NCBI GenBank assembly: GCA_035299065.1
Contig: DATGXI010000047.1
Location: 22,889-86,888, forward strand
DNA from: DASPJQ01 sp035299065
Lineage (GTDB): Bacteria > Bacteroidota > Bacteroidia > Flavobacteriales_D > UBA2798
DNA length: 64,000 nucleotides
Direction: 5' to 3'
Part shown: positions 52,223 to 61,128 of the stretch, piece after piece
Layout of the letters: each line of letters opens with the position of its first letter
Numbering within the stretch: the stretch's first letter is position 1
Position numbers and translations under genes: made by a program
The notes under the pieces: model-generated
Database searches by the model: none
What the model saw: only the letters and a program-made list of their open reading frames with translations
Told to the model about the DNA's origin: nothing

Positions 52223-54162
52223 TGCCATTGGCCAGGTTAAAAATACTTTTTGCTTTTATTTTCAGTATTTCCTTCGGAAAAACATCGCTGGCACAGGTCA
52301 ATATTGACAGCCTTATAAAAATTCTACCCAAGCTACGCGACAAACCGCGTGTACTCACCCTGACTGATATTTCATTTGAATACGCATTCAGTGATCCGGA
52401 TAAATGCTTTGAGTATGCCGAAAAGGCGTTGGTGCTTGCAAAAAAAACGCGTAACGACACCTTGATTGGCGAAGCATACAATTCGGTTGCCATTGCCTAC
52501 CTGGTGAAACAAAATACCGACTCCTCGCTTTCGTTTAATTTTAAGGCGTTAAAAATACGTGAAAAATTGAAGGATAAAAAAGGGCAAGCCTCCTCGCTCT
52601 CCAAAATAGCCAATATTTACAATGATCGTGGAAAATTTTTAGAAGCTGTAAAAATACACCAACGCATTTTACCCATTTATGATAACGATGCCGACAGGCT
52701 TAATTACGTAAAAACGCTTAACAACATTGTAAACACCTATATTACTATTAAAGACTTTAAAAGGTCGTTGGGTTATTCAAAACAGGCACTTGTTTACGTT
52801 CATGAGGTTGATGATATGACCAAAGCCAAGTTGTATGGTAACATTGGGAATATATACCAGCGTTTGCGTAAAAACGACAGTTCACTTCACTATTCAAAAA
52901 TGGCGTTGGACATATTTGAAAAACTTGGCTCACGAACCGATATAGCCGCTATTGCCAATAACATTGGCATGGTGTATCGTTTCCAGGGCGACTCATTAAC
53001 TGCGTTGGATTACTATAAAAAAGCGTATGCTATTTCGGTAATTACCGGCAATAAATTTGACATTGCTTATTACGGTTGCAACATGGGGGCTGCCCTGAAT
53101 GCCTTAAAGCGGCCTGACGAAGCTATAAAGTATTTCATGGACAGTGAAAAAACCGCTATTGAAACAAGTTCACTTTTATTGCAGCGCATGGTGTACGAAG
53201 GGTTAAGCAGGGCCTATGAAAAAAAAGGCGACAATGAAAAGGCACTTTATTACAACAAGCTTTTTATACGCACAAAAGACCTGATATTAAACGAAGAAAA
53301 AGCAAAGGCATTTGAAGAAATGGAAGCCCGGTTCCAGAATGAAAAACAATTAAAAATTAACCAGGAACTGGAATTAAAACGGGCTCGTGCCGAAAGCGAA
53401 AGCGCCAATAAAACAAAATACCTGGTCATTATTTCTGCGCTTTCAATCATACTGTTGATGACAGTATACTTTTTTTATCAACGCAGGCAAAGGAGGCTGA
53501 AAGATGAATACAACGCAAAACTTATTCAGGAAAAAGAAGCCGGTTTGAAAGCAGTTATACAGGCCACAGAAGAGGAACGCAAACGCATTGCAAAGGATTT
53601 GCACGATAGCGTTGGCCAGCAAATGACGGGTTTGAAAATGGCCTGGCAGCAATTATCGGGCGATATCAATAAAGAAAACCCCGGGCATTTTCACCAGCTT
53701 GTAAAAATTACACAGGTGCTTGACGATGCCAGTGCCGATGTACGCAGCATAAGCCACCAAATGATGCCAAAAGTACTTATGGAAATGGGATTGGTACCGG
53801 CAGTTGATGACATGCTTAAAAAATCGCTGGGAAGTACAAACATTGAATACGAATTTGAGCACATAGGCATTCAGGGGCGTTATACCGAGGAAATTGAAAT
53901 TAGTCTTTTCAGGATTTGCCAGGAACTCATCAATAACATTATTAAACATTCAAATGCAACAAAAGCAACCATTCAGTTAACCGGAAGCAAGAATTACGTT
54001 GTGCTTATTGTTGAAGACAATGGAACGGGCATGAAAATTGATAGGAATGATGGAATTGGGATGATGAACATTAAAAGCCGGGTGAATGTAATACATGGCG
54101 ATATTAATTATGAATCGGGCAGCAATGCCGGTACTGTAGCCACTGTGCGTATACCTTTATGA
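52222..54162 (+). CDS. TPR-containing NarL-type sensor histidine kinase (first of a pair)
   Basis: 646 residues. A signal peptide-like start (LARLKILFAFIFSISFGKTS) and about seven TPR units (residues 40-340) lie outside the membrane. One helix follows at about 392-412 (YLVIISALSIILLMTVYFFY), then a coiled coil. The HisKA_3 dimerisation motif EEERKRIAKDLHDSVGQQMT has phosphoacceptor His461. The HATPase_c domain (about 540-646) has the N-box ELINNIIKHSNA, VEDNGTGM and GIGMMNIKSRV. Starts inside the pccB stop codon and overlaps the next kinase by 4 bp. Confidence 0.9.
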   Translation: MPLARLKILFAFIFSISFGKTSLAQVNIDSLIKILPKLRDKPRVLTLTDISFEYAFSDPDKCFEYAEKALVLAKKTRNDTLIGEAYNSVAIAYLVKQNTDSSLSFNFKALKIREKLKDKKGQASSLSKIANIYNDRGKFLEAVKIHQRILPIYDNDADRLNYVKTLNNIVNTYITIKDFKRSLGYSKQALVYVHEVDDMTKAKLYGNIGNIYQRLRKNDSSLHYSKMALDIFEKLGSRTDIAAIANNIGMVYRFQGDSLTALDYYKKAYAISVITGNKFDIAYYGCNMGAALNALKRPDEAIKYFMDSEKTAIETSSLLLQRMVYEGLSRAYEKKGDNEKALYYNKLFIRTKDLILNEEKAKAFEEMEARFQNEKQLKINQELELKRARAESESANKTKYLVIISALSIILLMTVYFFYQRRQRRLKDEYNAKLIQEKEAGLKAVIQATEEERKRIAKDLHDSVGQQMTGLKMAWQQLSGDINKENPGHFHQLVKITQVLDDASADVRSISHQMMPKVLMEMGLVPAVDDMLKKSLGSTNIEYEFEHIGIQGRYTEEIEISLFRICQELINNIIKHSNATKATIQLTGSKNYVVLIVEDNGTGMKIDRNDGIGMMNIKSRVNVIHGDINYESGSNAGTVATVRIPL

Positions 54163-56096
54163 GAATTACTTTTCACATATTATTTCTACTGGTTTTTGCA
54201 GGTTTTTCATCGGCACAAACAAATCGCACTATTGACAGCCTTGAGAAATTGGTGAGATCTAAAATAACCGACTCGGTAAAAGTTTTGGCCTTATCAGAAT
54301 TATGTTGGGAGTACAGGGGTGTTGATCAAAAAAAAGCCATTCACAACGGAACAATAGCAGTAAACCTGGCCCGGAAAATAAAATCAAAAACGGGTCTGGG
54401 CAAATCGTTAAACGACCTTTCCATCATTTTCATAGACCAGGCAAAACTTGATACAGCCGCTATTTTACTTGAAGAAGTGTTGAAAATACGCACCGCTTTA
54501 AAAGACAGTATTGGGATGGGGGCTGTTCACAACAAATTGGGCATTGTTTACCAAACCAAAATGGAATTAAAAAAAGCGCTGGAGCACAACCTGAAAGCGC
54601 TTGATATTTTTGAGAAGAAAGGAATTATGCCCTATGTAACCCAATGTTTAAACAACATTGGCATCATTCATTTCAACCTGAAAAATTACGACAAGTCACT
54701 TGAATTCCACAACAAGTGTATTGACATACGTAAAAAAAGCAACGATGAATGGGGTTTGGCCTCATCGTATGTAAATGTGGCCAACGTATTTTTGGAAACC
54801 CATGACACCAGCCGGGCCATTGTTTATTTAAAGGATGCCATTGCTGTTTTTAAACGCATAAAAAACGAGCGGGAATTGTCATTTGCCTGCCACGACCTGG
54901 GGGCCATTTATTCGCTTTTACACGAGTATAAAACTGCTAGATTGTATGTTGACCAGGCGCTTGAATTAAGGCGTAAACTGGCCGATAAACGCGCCATAGC
55001 CTCCAGCTTAATTTTGAGTGGCGAAATAAATGCAGGACTTAAAAAATTTAAGGAATCTAAACGAGACCTTGATGAAGCCCTGGGTATTTGCAACCAGGAG
55101 AAAATTCCAGACGAAGAAAAATTCGTGTATCAAAAACTGGCCTTTTTATACACCATGAAAGGCATGGCCGACAGTGTTTTTTATTTTTACAACAAATACG
55201 AAATACTTAACAATAACTTTTACAAAAAGAACATTGATGACAAAGTAGTGGATTTGCAGGAGAGTTATGACGCTGTAAACCGCAAAAAAAAGATACTGGA
55301 AGCCGATAAAAAGATTTTACAAGCCGAGAATGATAAGCAAAACCTGTTTAAATGGATTTTTATTCTGGCAAGCGCTGTATTACTGGCCGTTGGTTTTTTC
55401 CTTTTCAGGGCACAACGCAACAAGCGAATTGCTCAAAAGAAACTGGACGATGCCTTGCTTGCACAAAAAGAGGAAGGGTTAAAAGCTGTTGTTGACGCCA
55501 CCGAAGAAGAGCGAAAACGCATTGCCAAAGACCTGCACGATGGTGTTGGCCAGCAAATGACAGGCTTAAAAATGGCCTGGCAAAAACTTTCGGTTGACAT
55601 TAACTCAGCGGCACCTGAACATTTCAACAAATTGGTTGAGCTCACTAAAATACTGGACGATGCCAGTGGCGAGGTGCGCAACATTAGCCACCAAATGATG
55701 CCGCGCGTACTAACGGAGATGGGACTACTGCCAGCCCTTGAAGACATGCTGGCAAAAGCGTTTAGCTTATCTGATATTCGATATGAATTTATTCCCATAA
55801 ACATAAAATCGCGGTTTAGCGAGCGCATTGAGATCAGCCTTTACCGCGTTTGCCAGGAATTGGTGAATAATATTTTAAAGCATTCAGGCGCAACCCAGGT
55901 TATGGTGCAGGTCATTCAGCAAAAAGATGCCTTGGTTATGATTGTTGAAGATAATGGAAAGGGCTTAAAATCAACCAACAGCGAAGGCCTGGGCATGCTC
56001 AGTATGAGTACACGTATAAATACCGTGAATGGTAAGATCAATTATGACCCAGGGCCTGAAACCGGAACTTTGGTAACTATACGCATTCCACTATAA
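54159..56096 (+). CDS. TPR-containing NarL-type sensor histidine kinase (second of a pair)
   Basis: 645 residues and the same architecture as the preceding gene: signal peptide (ITFHILFLLVFAGFSSAQ), TPR units, membrane helix (LFKWIFILASAVLLAVGFFL), HisKA_3 with His460 in AKDLHDGVGQQMTGLK, and HATPase_c with ELVNNILKHSGA and VEDNGKGL. It is a tandem duplicate of 52222-54162 that has diverged strongly in the TPR sensor half and little in the kinase half, which suggests two inputs feeding one output. Followed after 32 bp by the response regulator. Confidence 0.9.
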   Translation: MRITFHILFLLVFAGFSSAQTNRTIDSLEKLVRSKITDSVKVLALSELCWEYRGVDQKKAIHNGTIAVNLARKIKSKTGLGKSLNDLSIIFIDQAKLDTAAILLEEVLKIRTALKDSIGMGAVHNKLGIVYQTKMELKKALEHNLKALDIFEKKGIMPYVTQCLNNIGIIHFNLKNYDKSLEFHNKCIDIRKKSNDEWGLASSYVNVANVFLETHDTSRAIVYLKDAIAVFKRIKNERELSFACHDLGAIYSLLHEYKTARLYVDQALELRRKLADKRAIASSLILSGEINAGLKKFKESKRDLDEALGICNQEKIPDEEKFVYQKLAFLYTMKGMADSVFYFYNKYEILNNNFYKKNIDDKVVDLQESYDAVNRKKKILEADKKILQAENDKQNLFKWIFILASAVLLAVGFFLFRAQRNKRIAQKKLDDALLAQKEEGLKAVVDATEEERKRIAKDLHDGVGQQMTGLKMAWQKLSVDINSAAPEHFNKLVELTKILDDASGEVRNISHQMMPRVLTEMGLLPALEDMLAKAFSLSDIRYEFIPINIKSRFSERIEISLYRVCQELVNNILKHSGATQVMVQVIQQKDALVMIVEDNGKGLKSTNSEGLGMLSMSTRINTVNGKINYDPGPETGTLVTIRIPL

Positions 56097-56128
56097 AAAA
56101 CTTCTTATATTTATGTAAGGAACCTCAA

Positions 56129-56779
56129 ATGGCATTACTAAAAATTTTAACCGTTGACGATCATCAATTAATCATTGACGGGTTAACCACGTTTTTAAAA
56201 GAGGAGCCTGAATTTGATCATGTAGGTTTTTGCAACAACGGTCAACAAGCTGTTGACTATGTAAAAACAGTTAAGGTTGATTTAATTCTGATGGACATTG
56301 ACATGCCTGTTTTAAATGGATTGGATGCCACACAACGCATCAAACAACTAAATCCCGGTATTAAAATCATTATTCTTACCATGCACGATGAAAAAAGCCT
56401 TGTAAAAAGGTTTATGGAAATTGGTGCTGATGGGTATAGCTTAAAAAATACCGATAAAACCCTCCTTATTGAAATCATCAAAAAAGTAGCTTCGGGTAAA
56501 AAACATTTTCCGGATGAACTATTGAGGGAAAAGGAAAATCCGGTAAAAAAAATACTGGATGCGCCAAGCGATGCAATTTTAAAATCGCAGTTAACCGACA
56601 GGGAAATTGAAATTTTAAGCCTGATATCACAAGGATTTTCGAATAAAGAAATTGGCGATAAATTATTCATCAGTCACCGTACTGTTGACACACACCGTAC
56701 AAACCTCATGAAGAAACTTGATGTGAGCAACATTGCAGGGTTGATCAAGAAGTCGTACGAATTAAAAATAATCGAATAA
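56129..56779 (+). CDS. NarL/LuxR-type response regulator
   Basis: 216 residues. The receiver domain (about 3-122) has acidic residues D10/D11, phosphoacceptor Asp56 in LILMDIDMPVLNG, and the conserved Lys in GYSLKN. The C-terminal LuxR helix-turn-helix (about 150-213) is LTDREIEILSLISQGFSNKE, then SHRTVDTHRTNLMKKLDVSN. It is the DNA-binding partner of the two kinases just upstream, and all three sit in one run with pccB. Target promoters are unknown. Confidence 0.93.
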   Translation: MALLKILTVDDHQLIIDGLTTFLKEEPEFDHVGFCNNGQQAVDYVKTVKVDLILMDIDMPVLNGLDATQRIKQLNPGIKIIILTMHDEKSLVKRFMEIGADGYSLKNTDKTLLIEIIKKVASGKKHFPDELLREKENPVKKILDAPSDAILKSQLTDREIEILSLISQGFSNKEIGDKLFISHRTVDTHRTNLMKKLDVSNIAGLIKKSYELKIIE

Positions 56780-56789
56780 CAAAAGAGCC

Positions 56790-56960
56790 GCCAATGGCAC
56801 CAATTTCCACCAATCAAATGCAACAGGCATGCGTATCTTTCACGAATATTCACTAATTTCATGCTGAGCACCATTCGTGGTCATTTGTGATAAAAACATC
56901 ATGGTAATCAATAAAAATTATTTGTGCTATTCGTGTAATTCGTGGCTAAAAAAAACCTGG
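56790..56960. repeat. Tract of short dispersed repeats running into the PAP2 gene
   Basis: It includes CACCAATTTCCACCAAT, CACGAATATTCACTAATTTC, CATTCGTGGTCATTTGTG and ATTCGTGTAATTCGTGGC. The last is the inverse of the 48588-48630 type. The end of the tract is translated as part of the PAP2 signal peptide. Confidence 0.6.
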
Positions 56961-57554
56961 GTATATCTGTGTTATTTGTTGCTTATTTCTTTTAACGTTA
57001 ATGCGCAAAATGGCGACATCACCCTGCTGCGCAAAATACACAACCCTTTACCCTTAAAAACCGATAAATTTTTCAGGTTTACGGGTGAAACCGTTACCCC
57101 TTTAGCTGCCGCCACTCCCCTTTCGTATTTTATAGCAGCCGCATTTACGCAAAAAGGAGTCCCGCTCAAACAAAACCTTATGTTTCAAAACGGGCTTACC
57201 AGTACACTGTGCATTGCAGGTTCGGGTTTGCTGTCAACCACCTTAAAATACACCATTAAACGCACACGTCCGTATGATACTTATGCGGATATAATAGCCA
57301 AAGATAATCCGCATACCTTTAGTTTTCCAAGCGGGCATACCACCTTTGCCTTTGCAACAGCAACCAGTGTTGCCTTAATTGAGCGCAAATGGTATTACAC
57401 CATTCCGTTGTACGGCTGGGCCATTTGCGTAGGGTATTCGCGCATGCATTTGGGCGTACATTACCCGGGCGATGTTTTTGCAGGAGCATTGATAGGTACG
57501 GGCATGAGCTTTGCCATGTATTATTTAGGGCAACATATTTTTATGAATAAGTAA
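56901..57554 (+). CDS. PAP2 family phosphatase (membrane-associated)
   Basis: About 217 residues. A signal peptide or anchor (WVYLCYLLLISFNVNAQ) precedes the PAP2 domain, whose three catalytic segments are visible: KYTIKRTRP (about 115-123), FPSGHTTFAFA (about 142-152) and SRMHLGVHYPGDV (about 183-195). The last two hold the catalytic histidines. It removes phosphate from a lipid or similar substrate in the periplasm or outer leaflet, e.g. undecaprenyl-PP or phosphatidate; the substrate is not determined. ATG 56901 is chosen; a GTG at 56877 and a TTG at 56920 are alternatives. Residues 6-15 overlap a dispersed DNA repeat. Confidence 0.88.
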   Translation: MVINKNYLCYSCNSWLKKTWVYLCYLLLISFNVNAQNGDITLLRKIHNPLPLKTDKFFRFTGETVTPLAAATPLSYFIAAAFTQKGVPLKQNLMFQNGLTSTLCIAGSGLLSTTLKYTIKRTRPYDTYADIIAKDNPHTFSFPSGHTTFAFATATSVALIERKWYYTIPLYGWAICVGYSRMHLGVHYPGDVFAGALIGTGMSFAMYYLGQHIFMNK

Positions 57555-57567
57555 CTTCATATACTTT

Positions 57568-58149
57568 ATGAAACCAACCTTTTTCAAAAACCAACAGGAG
57601 TTCCGCAAATGGCTTGAAAAAAACCATGCCAAAAAAACCGAATTGATTGTTGGCTTTCATAAAGTAGATACAGGCAAACCGAGTATGACCTGGAGCCAGT
57701 CGGTTGATCAGGCCCTGTGTTTTGGGTGGATTGACGGTGTGCGCAGGTCAGTTGACAAGGATAGTTATTGCATACGTTTTACGCCCCGTAAACCCACCAG
57801 TATTTGGAGTGCCATCAACATTAAAAAAGTGGCTGAGTTAAAAAAACAAGGACTTATGCATGAGTCGGGCCTTACTGCTTTTTCAAAACTAAAAGCTCAT
57901 AAATCAAATGTTTATTCCTTTGAACAAAAGGAAGTAAAATTTATACCGGCCTATGAAAAACTATTTAAGGCCAATAAAAAAGCGTGGAACTATTTTCAGG
58001 CCCTTGCACCCGGGTATAAAAAAACATCGGTTCACCATGTAATGAGCGCCAAACAGGAAGCAACACAATTGAAGCGGTTAAAGGCATTGATTGCCGATAG
58101 TGAAAAAGGAACGAATGCCTGGAGGAATAATAAATACGCGAAGAGGTAG
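57568..58149 (+). CDS. YdeI/OmpD-associated family protein
   Basis: 193 residues, soluble. The YdeI signature runs from FRKWLEKNHAKKTELIVGFH and WSQSVDQALCFGWIDGVRRS to IRFTPRKPTSIWSAINIKKV. The C-terminal helical segment (VHHVMSAKQEATQLKRLKAL) is lysine-rich. Family members are annotated as bacteriocin-protection or OmpD-associated proteins, but the function is not known. It lies 13 bp after the PAP2 gene on the same strand; its stop lies at the edge of a perfect 11-bp inverted repeat. Confidence 0.82.
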   Translation: MKPTFFKNQQEFRKWLEKNHAKKTELIVGFHKVDTGKPSMTWSQSVDQALCFGWIDGVRRSVDKDSYCIRFTPRKPTSIWSAINIKKVAELKKQGLMHESGLTAFSKLKAHKSNVYSFEQKEVKFIPAYEKLFKANKKAWNYFQALAPGYKKTSVHHVMSAKQEATQLKRLKALIADSEKGTNAWRNNKYAKR

Positions 58150-58178
58150 TTTACAGTTTAGTTAGTTAACTGTAAACT
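58148..58178. repeat. Perfect 11-bp inverted repeat
   Basis: AGTTTACAGTT (58148-58158) and AACTGTAAACT (58168-58178) with a 9-nt loop. There is no T-run, so it is probably a palindromic repeat rather than a terminator. Confidence 0.55.
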
Positions 58179-58219
58179 GTTACCAAACCGTGTTATATAG
58201 TCGTATGAACTGTTTATAT

Positions 58220-58927
58220 ATGAAGATCCACACTACCGTGCTATTACTGTTACTTTGTTTTCAAGGCATTGCACAGGACTCGACACGCATTGAGTTTGAA
58301 ATACGTCCAACATACTCAAGGGCAATTAAAATGGAAACCCTTTCCACGGCAAAAACAATGGCTGATGTGTGCCCTGGATTTCCCACAACCTGGATAAGTG
58401 ATTACAAAAAAACTGAGGTTTCGGCTATGATTAACGGACAAACTATTACAGCCACCGGTAAAAACGATACGCTTACAACTGAACAATTAAGTGTTTTTGC
58501 GCAGGCTATATTGGGAACCAACATTGACATAAGGGTTGAATATAAATATGCCAACCCCATAACCGACCACATGGACGATTTTGAAATTGTATTTACGCTT
58601 ACTGTGATTCCTTCAACCGAAGCCCAATATAGCAGTGGCATGAAAGAATTGAGGCAATACATAAGGGAGAGCGCCATTGCTAAATTAACCGAAGAAAAGC
58701 CTAACCAGTTTAAACAAACCAAAATACTTTTTACGGTTGATGAACAAGGCGATGTTGTAAATGCAAAATTAATTGGCACTTCAAACAGTAAAAAAACCGA
58801 CAGGCTTTTGTTAAAGACCATTCACAATATGCCTAGGTGGGCACCGGCTGTGAATTCAAAAGGCGAAAACGTAAAACAGGAGTTTGAATTCATTGTTTTT
58901 GGTGAGTCAACCATAAGCGGTTGTTGA
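58220..58927 (+). CDS. Secreted protein with TonB C-terminal-like domain
   Basis: 235 residues from ATG 58220. Signal peptide MKIHTTVLLLLLCFQGIAQD. The first 150 residues match no family that I know. The last 70 (ILFTVDEQGDVVNAKLIGTS, then LLKTIHNMPRWAPAVNSKGE) follow the TonB C-terminal pattern of Bacteroidota energy-transducer-like proteins, though there is no membrane anchor and no proline-rich linker, so it is not a working TonB by itself. An in-frame ATG at 58205 or GTG at 58190 would lengthen it slightly. Confidence 0.65.
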   Translation: MKIHTTVLLLLLCFQGIAQDSTRIEFEIRPTYSRAIKMETLSTAKTMADVCPGFPTTWISDYKKTEVSAMINGQTITATGKNDTLTTEQLSVFAQAILGTNIDIRVEYKYANPITDHMDDFEIVFTLTVIPSTEAQYSSGMKELRQYIRESAIAKLTEEKPNQFKQTKILFTVDEQGDVVNAKLIGTSNSKKTDRLLLKTIHNMPRWAPAVNSKGENVKQEFEFIVFGESTISGC

Positions 58928-59130
58928 TTTAGTTTCGAATTCCTTATTCCCGCGCTTTACATACGGTTTACTTTTCAATTTAAAGGCGATGCTGCTTACA
59001 GGTACAACTATGCAAATATAAGTGATGATTATTTAGTGGTTCCAATGGGGCTTAACGCACCACTATCTTATTTCCTGCGAGAGTAAATCAATTCAACCAG
59101 TTATGCTGCAATTTTTTTTACATTTAAATA

Positions 59131-59268
59131 CTGCCCCGGATAGCAGCGGCACGAAGTGAAATGTTTTTTGAATGCTGTTGGTTGAGGAGGCGACCAGCGG
59201 AAGCCACCGCAAACCTATACAGCATTCAAAAAACATAAACGAAGTAAAGCGGATAGCCGGTAAGGCAG
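59131..59268 (-). repeat. Structured repeat with perfect 18-bp stem (E3, third member of the modular family)
   Basis: Bases 59161-59178 pair perfectly with 59219-59236. The 40-nt loop holds a GCGG/CCGC hairpin and a GGT/ACC pair. Outer arms CTGCC/GGCAG and CCGG/CCGG close it, with GGATAGC and ACGAAGT present on both flanks. On the minus strand its ends (GGCTGCC, then CCGGCTATCCGC; and CTATCCGGGGCAG) resemble those of R1 and R2. Confidence 0.7.
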
Positions 59269-59401
59269 CCTGAAAATTGTCATTTTTTATATACGTTAAA
59301 CAACGTATTTATTACCCTTTAAGACACTACTAGCATCTATCTATCAGGGTTTTGCGACTCTATACGCGAAACAACGTACAAAATTAGCACATGCACAAAA
59401 C

Positions 59402-59409
59402 TATTTTTG
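59402..59409 (+). promoter_or_regulatory. Candidate -7 promoter element
   Basis: TATTTTTG matches TAnnTTTG, 23 bp before ATG 59433, and lies inside the longer reading frame from 59391. This argues for the shorter protein. Confidence 0.5.
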
Positions 59410-59432
59410 ACATACTAAAACCTCAGATTAGT

Positions 59433-61034
59433 ATGAAAAAAATGATTTTAAGCGTTGCTATTGCCTTAGGCTTTGGATTAATGCAAATAAACGTGGATGC
59501 GCAAACTGTACAAGTTGAAAAAACGCATCCACTATCAGGTAAAGCAAGGCGCGGTACACTGGCAAACGTTGAGTTTGTAAATGGCAACTATATGTTGACT
59601 TATATTACAAAATCAACCGAAAGAAAAATGAAATTCCAGGTATATGCATTTGACAAGGATTTCAATTTCGTAAACATGAATGAAGAGGAGCTGGACTTTG
59701 AAACAGCCAAAACAAAATACAAGTGGTTTAAATTTGGCAAAGAAGAATACGTAGTTGAAGGCCTTTCAGTAGAAATGAACCTGACCGGTACACTCGTATT
59801 GAAAAAGAAACGTGTTACCCACTCATTTGATCCCGTATTTTTTGGTTACCGCAAGAAAACTGAAATTTTGGAAAAAGTAAAACCAAAAAGTGATGATGGC
59901 AATAAATTATTATACTTAAAGCATGTTGAGGATGATAATACAGGCGATGCTTACGTATTGGTTGGTGAAAAGCCAAAAAGCTATAAAGACAAAGAAGATG
60001 TTGACCGCGCACAACGTAAATTACACGTAATGCGCTTTAACAAAGACTGCGATTTAGTGAGTGACTTACCATTGGATTTTGAATTCCCTGTTTCATTGGC
60101 AGATCTGCACCTTGTGCCTGCTGCCGAAGTAAGCGAACCAGGTGTTGCTTCAATTGGTGACATGTGTCTTATTTTTGCTCCGTTTGGCGCAAAAGGTATA
60201 CCACGCATGAACCCTGACAAAGTACAATTTACCTATGTACGCGTTGATAAAGAAAACAAATTGGTTGCACGCGTTAATTTCCAGTCAAAAGCAACCGGCT
60301 GGCGTGTTGACGACATGATTTGCGAAGAAAGCGGTAAGGATATTTATTACTATGGTGTATTGGCTGAAGGTGATGACGACTACTGGAACCAGGCGGTAAT
60401 GGCCAAAAAATACAAAGCCGTTCAATTAATGAAAATTCATGACAACGCTGTTGAATACGTGTCATCAACCAATCTTGAAGAATTTAAATCAAAATTAAAA
60501 ACACCTCCAAGCCAAAAGAAAGCACCTGCTTACGAAGGTAAAAAGTTTGATATAGCCAATTACTACATGGCACCAAATGGCGACTTTTTTGTAATGGGTC
60601 AGAATTTTTCAGAAAAAGACGGTAAAAGGGCTTTTAAAGATGTTGTAAGTTTTCACTTTGATCCAAAAGGTGTTTTACGCTCACAATATGGACTTGACAT
60701 TATTGAAACAAATGACCTTGCACAGGCCCGTTTAACTCCACAGCAATTGCTTGCAGGCGCTAATCCAAACAACATGTACTGGTTTGTGAAAGAAATTGAT
60801 GGTGTGAATGCAGCTGAGCGTTTGTTGACTTACGGCCGCCTTGGTAAAATTGACATGGGCACAGCTACCGTAAGCGATTTTAAACTACTGGGATCAACTG
60901 ACGGAAAAAAACCAACGTATTTCCTTGACCCTAATTTCCCTTACCTGCAATCAGAAACACCGGGAACCGTTGTGTTTTTTGGATCAGACAAAAAAGAGAA
61001 AAACCTTTGGTTTAGCCGCGTATTACTTGACTAA
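59433..61034 (+). CDS. Large secreted protein of unknown function
   Basis: 533 residues from ATG 59433 (MKKMILSVAIALGFGLMQIN, cleavage after VDAQ). The mature part is beta-rich with repeated aromatic strands (KFQVYAFDKDFNFVNMNEEE, HVMRFNKDCDLVSDLPLDFE, KDVVSFHFDPKGVLRSQYGL), suggesting a propeller, but I cannot name a family. No T9SS sorting domain is visible. Its codon use is somewhat cleaner than the flanking genes, as for well-expressed genes. It has its own promoter-like element and a strong terminator (61052-61083). A longer start at ATG 59391 is less likely. Confidence 0.75.
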   Translation: MKKMILSVAIALGFGLMQINVDAQTVQVEKTHPLSGKARRGTLANVEFVNGNYMLTYITKSTERKMKFQVYAFDKDFNFVNMNEEELDFETAKTKYKWFKFGKEEYVVEGLSVEMNLTGTLVLKKKRVTHSFDPVFFGYRKKTEILEKVKPKSDDGNKLLYLKHVEDDNTGDAYVLVGEKPKSYKDKEDVDRAQRKLHVMRFNKDCDLVSDLPLDFEFPVSLADLHLVPAAEVSEPGVASIGDMCLIFAPFGAKGIPRMNPDKVQFTYVRVDKENKLVARVNFQSKATGWRVDDMICEESGKDIYYYGVLAEGDDDYWNQAVMAKKYKAVQLMKIHDNAVEYVSSTNLEEFKSKLKTPPSQKKAPAYEGKKFDIANYYMAPNGDFFVMGQNFSEKDGKRAFKDVVSFHFDPKGVLRSQYGLDIIETNDLAQARLTPQQLLAGANPNNMYWFVKEIDGVNAAERLLTYGRLGKIDMGTATVSDFKLLGSTDGKKPTYFLDPNFPYLQSETPGTVVFFGSDKKEKNLWFSRVLLD

Positions 61035-61051
61035 TTAACTTAATTTAGGAT

Positions 61052-61083
61052 AAACCGGTTGCAGAAATGTGACCGGTTTTTTT
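61052..61083 (+). terminator. Rho-independent terminator
   Basis: AAACCGGT, a 12-nt loop and ACCGGTTT followed by a T-run, 18 bp past the stop at 61034. Confidence 0.85.
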
Positions 61084-61128
61084 CGTTAATCCCTTTTTGT
61101 TTATTTTTACATAAAACAATTTTTCACC

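Noticed and set aside
58148..58178. Terminator after the YdeI-like gene
   Set aside because: The inverted repeat is perfect, but no T-run follows on either strand, so I report it only as a repeat.
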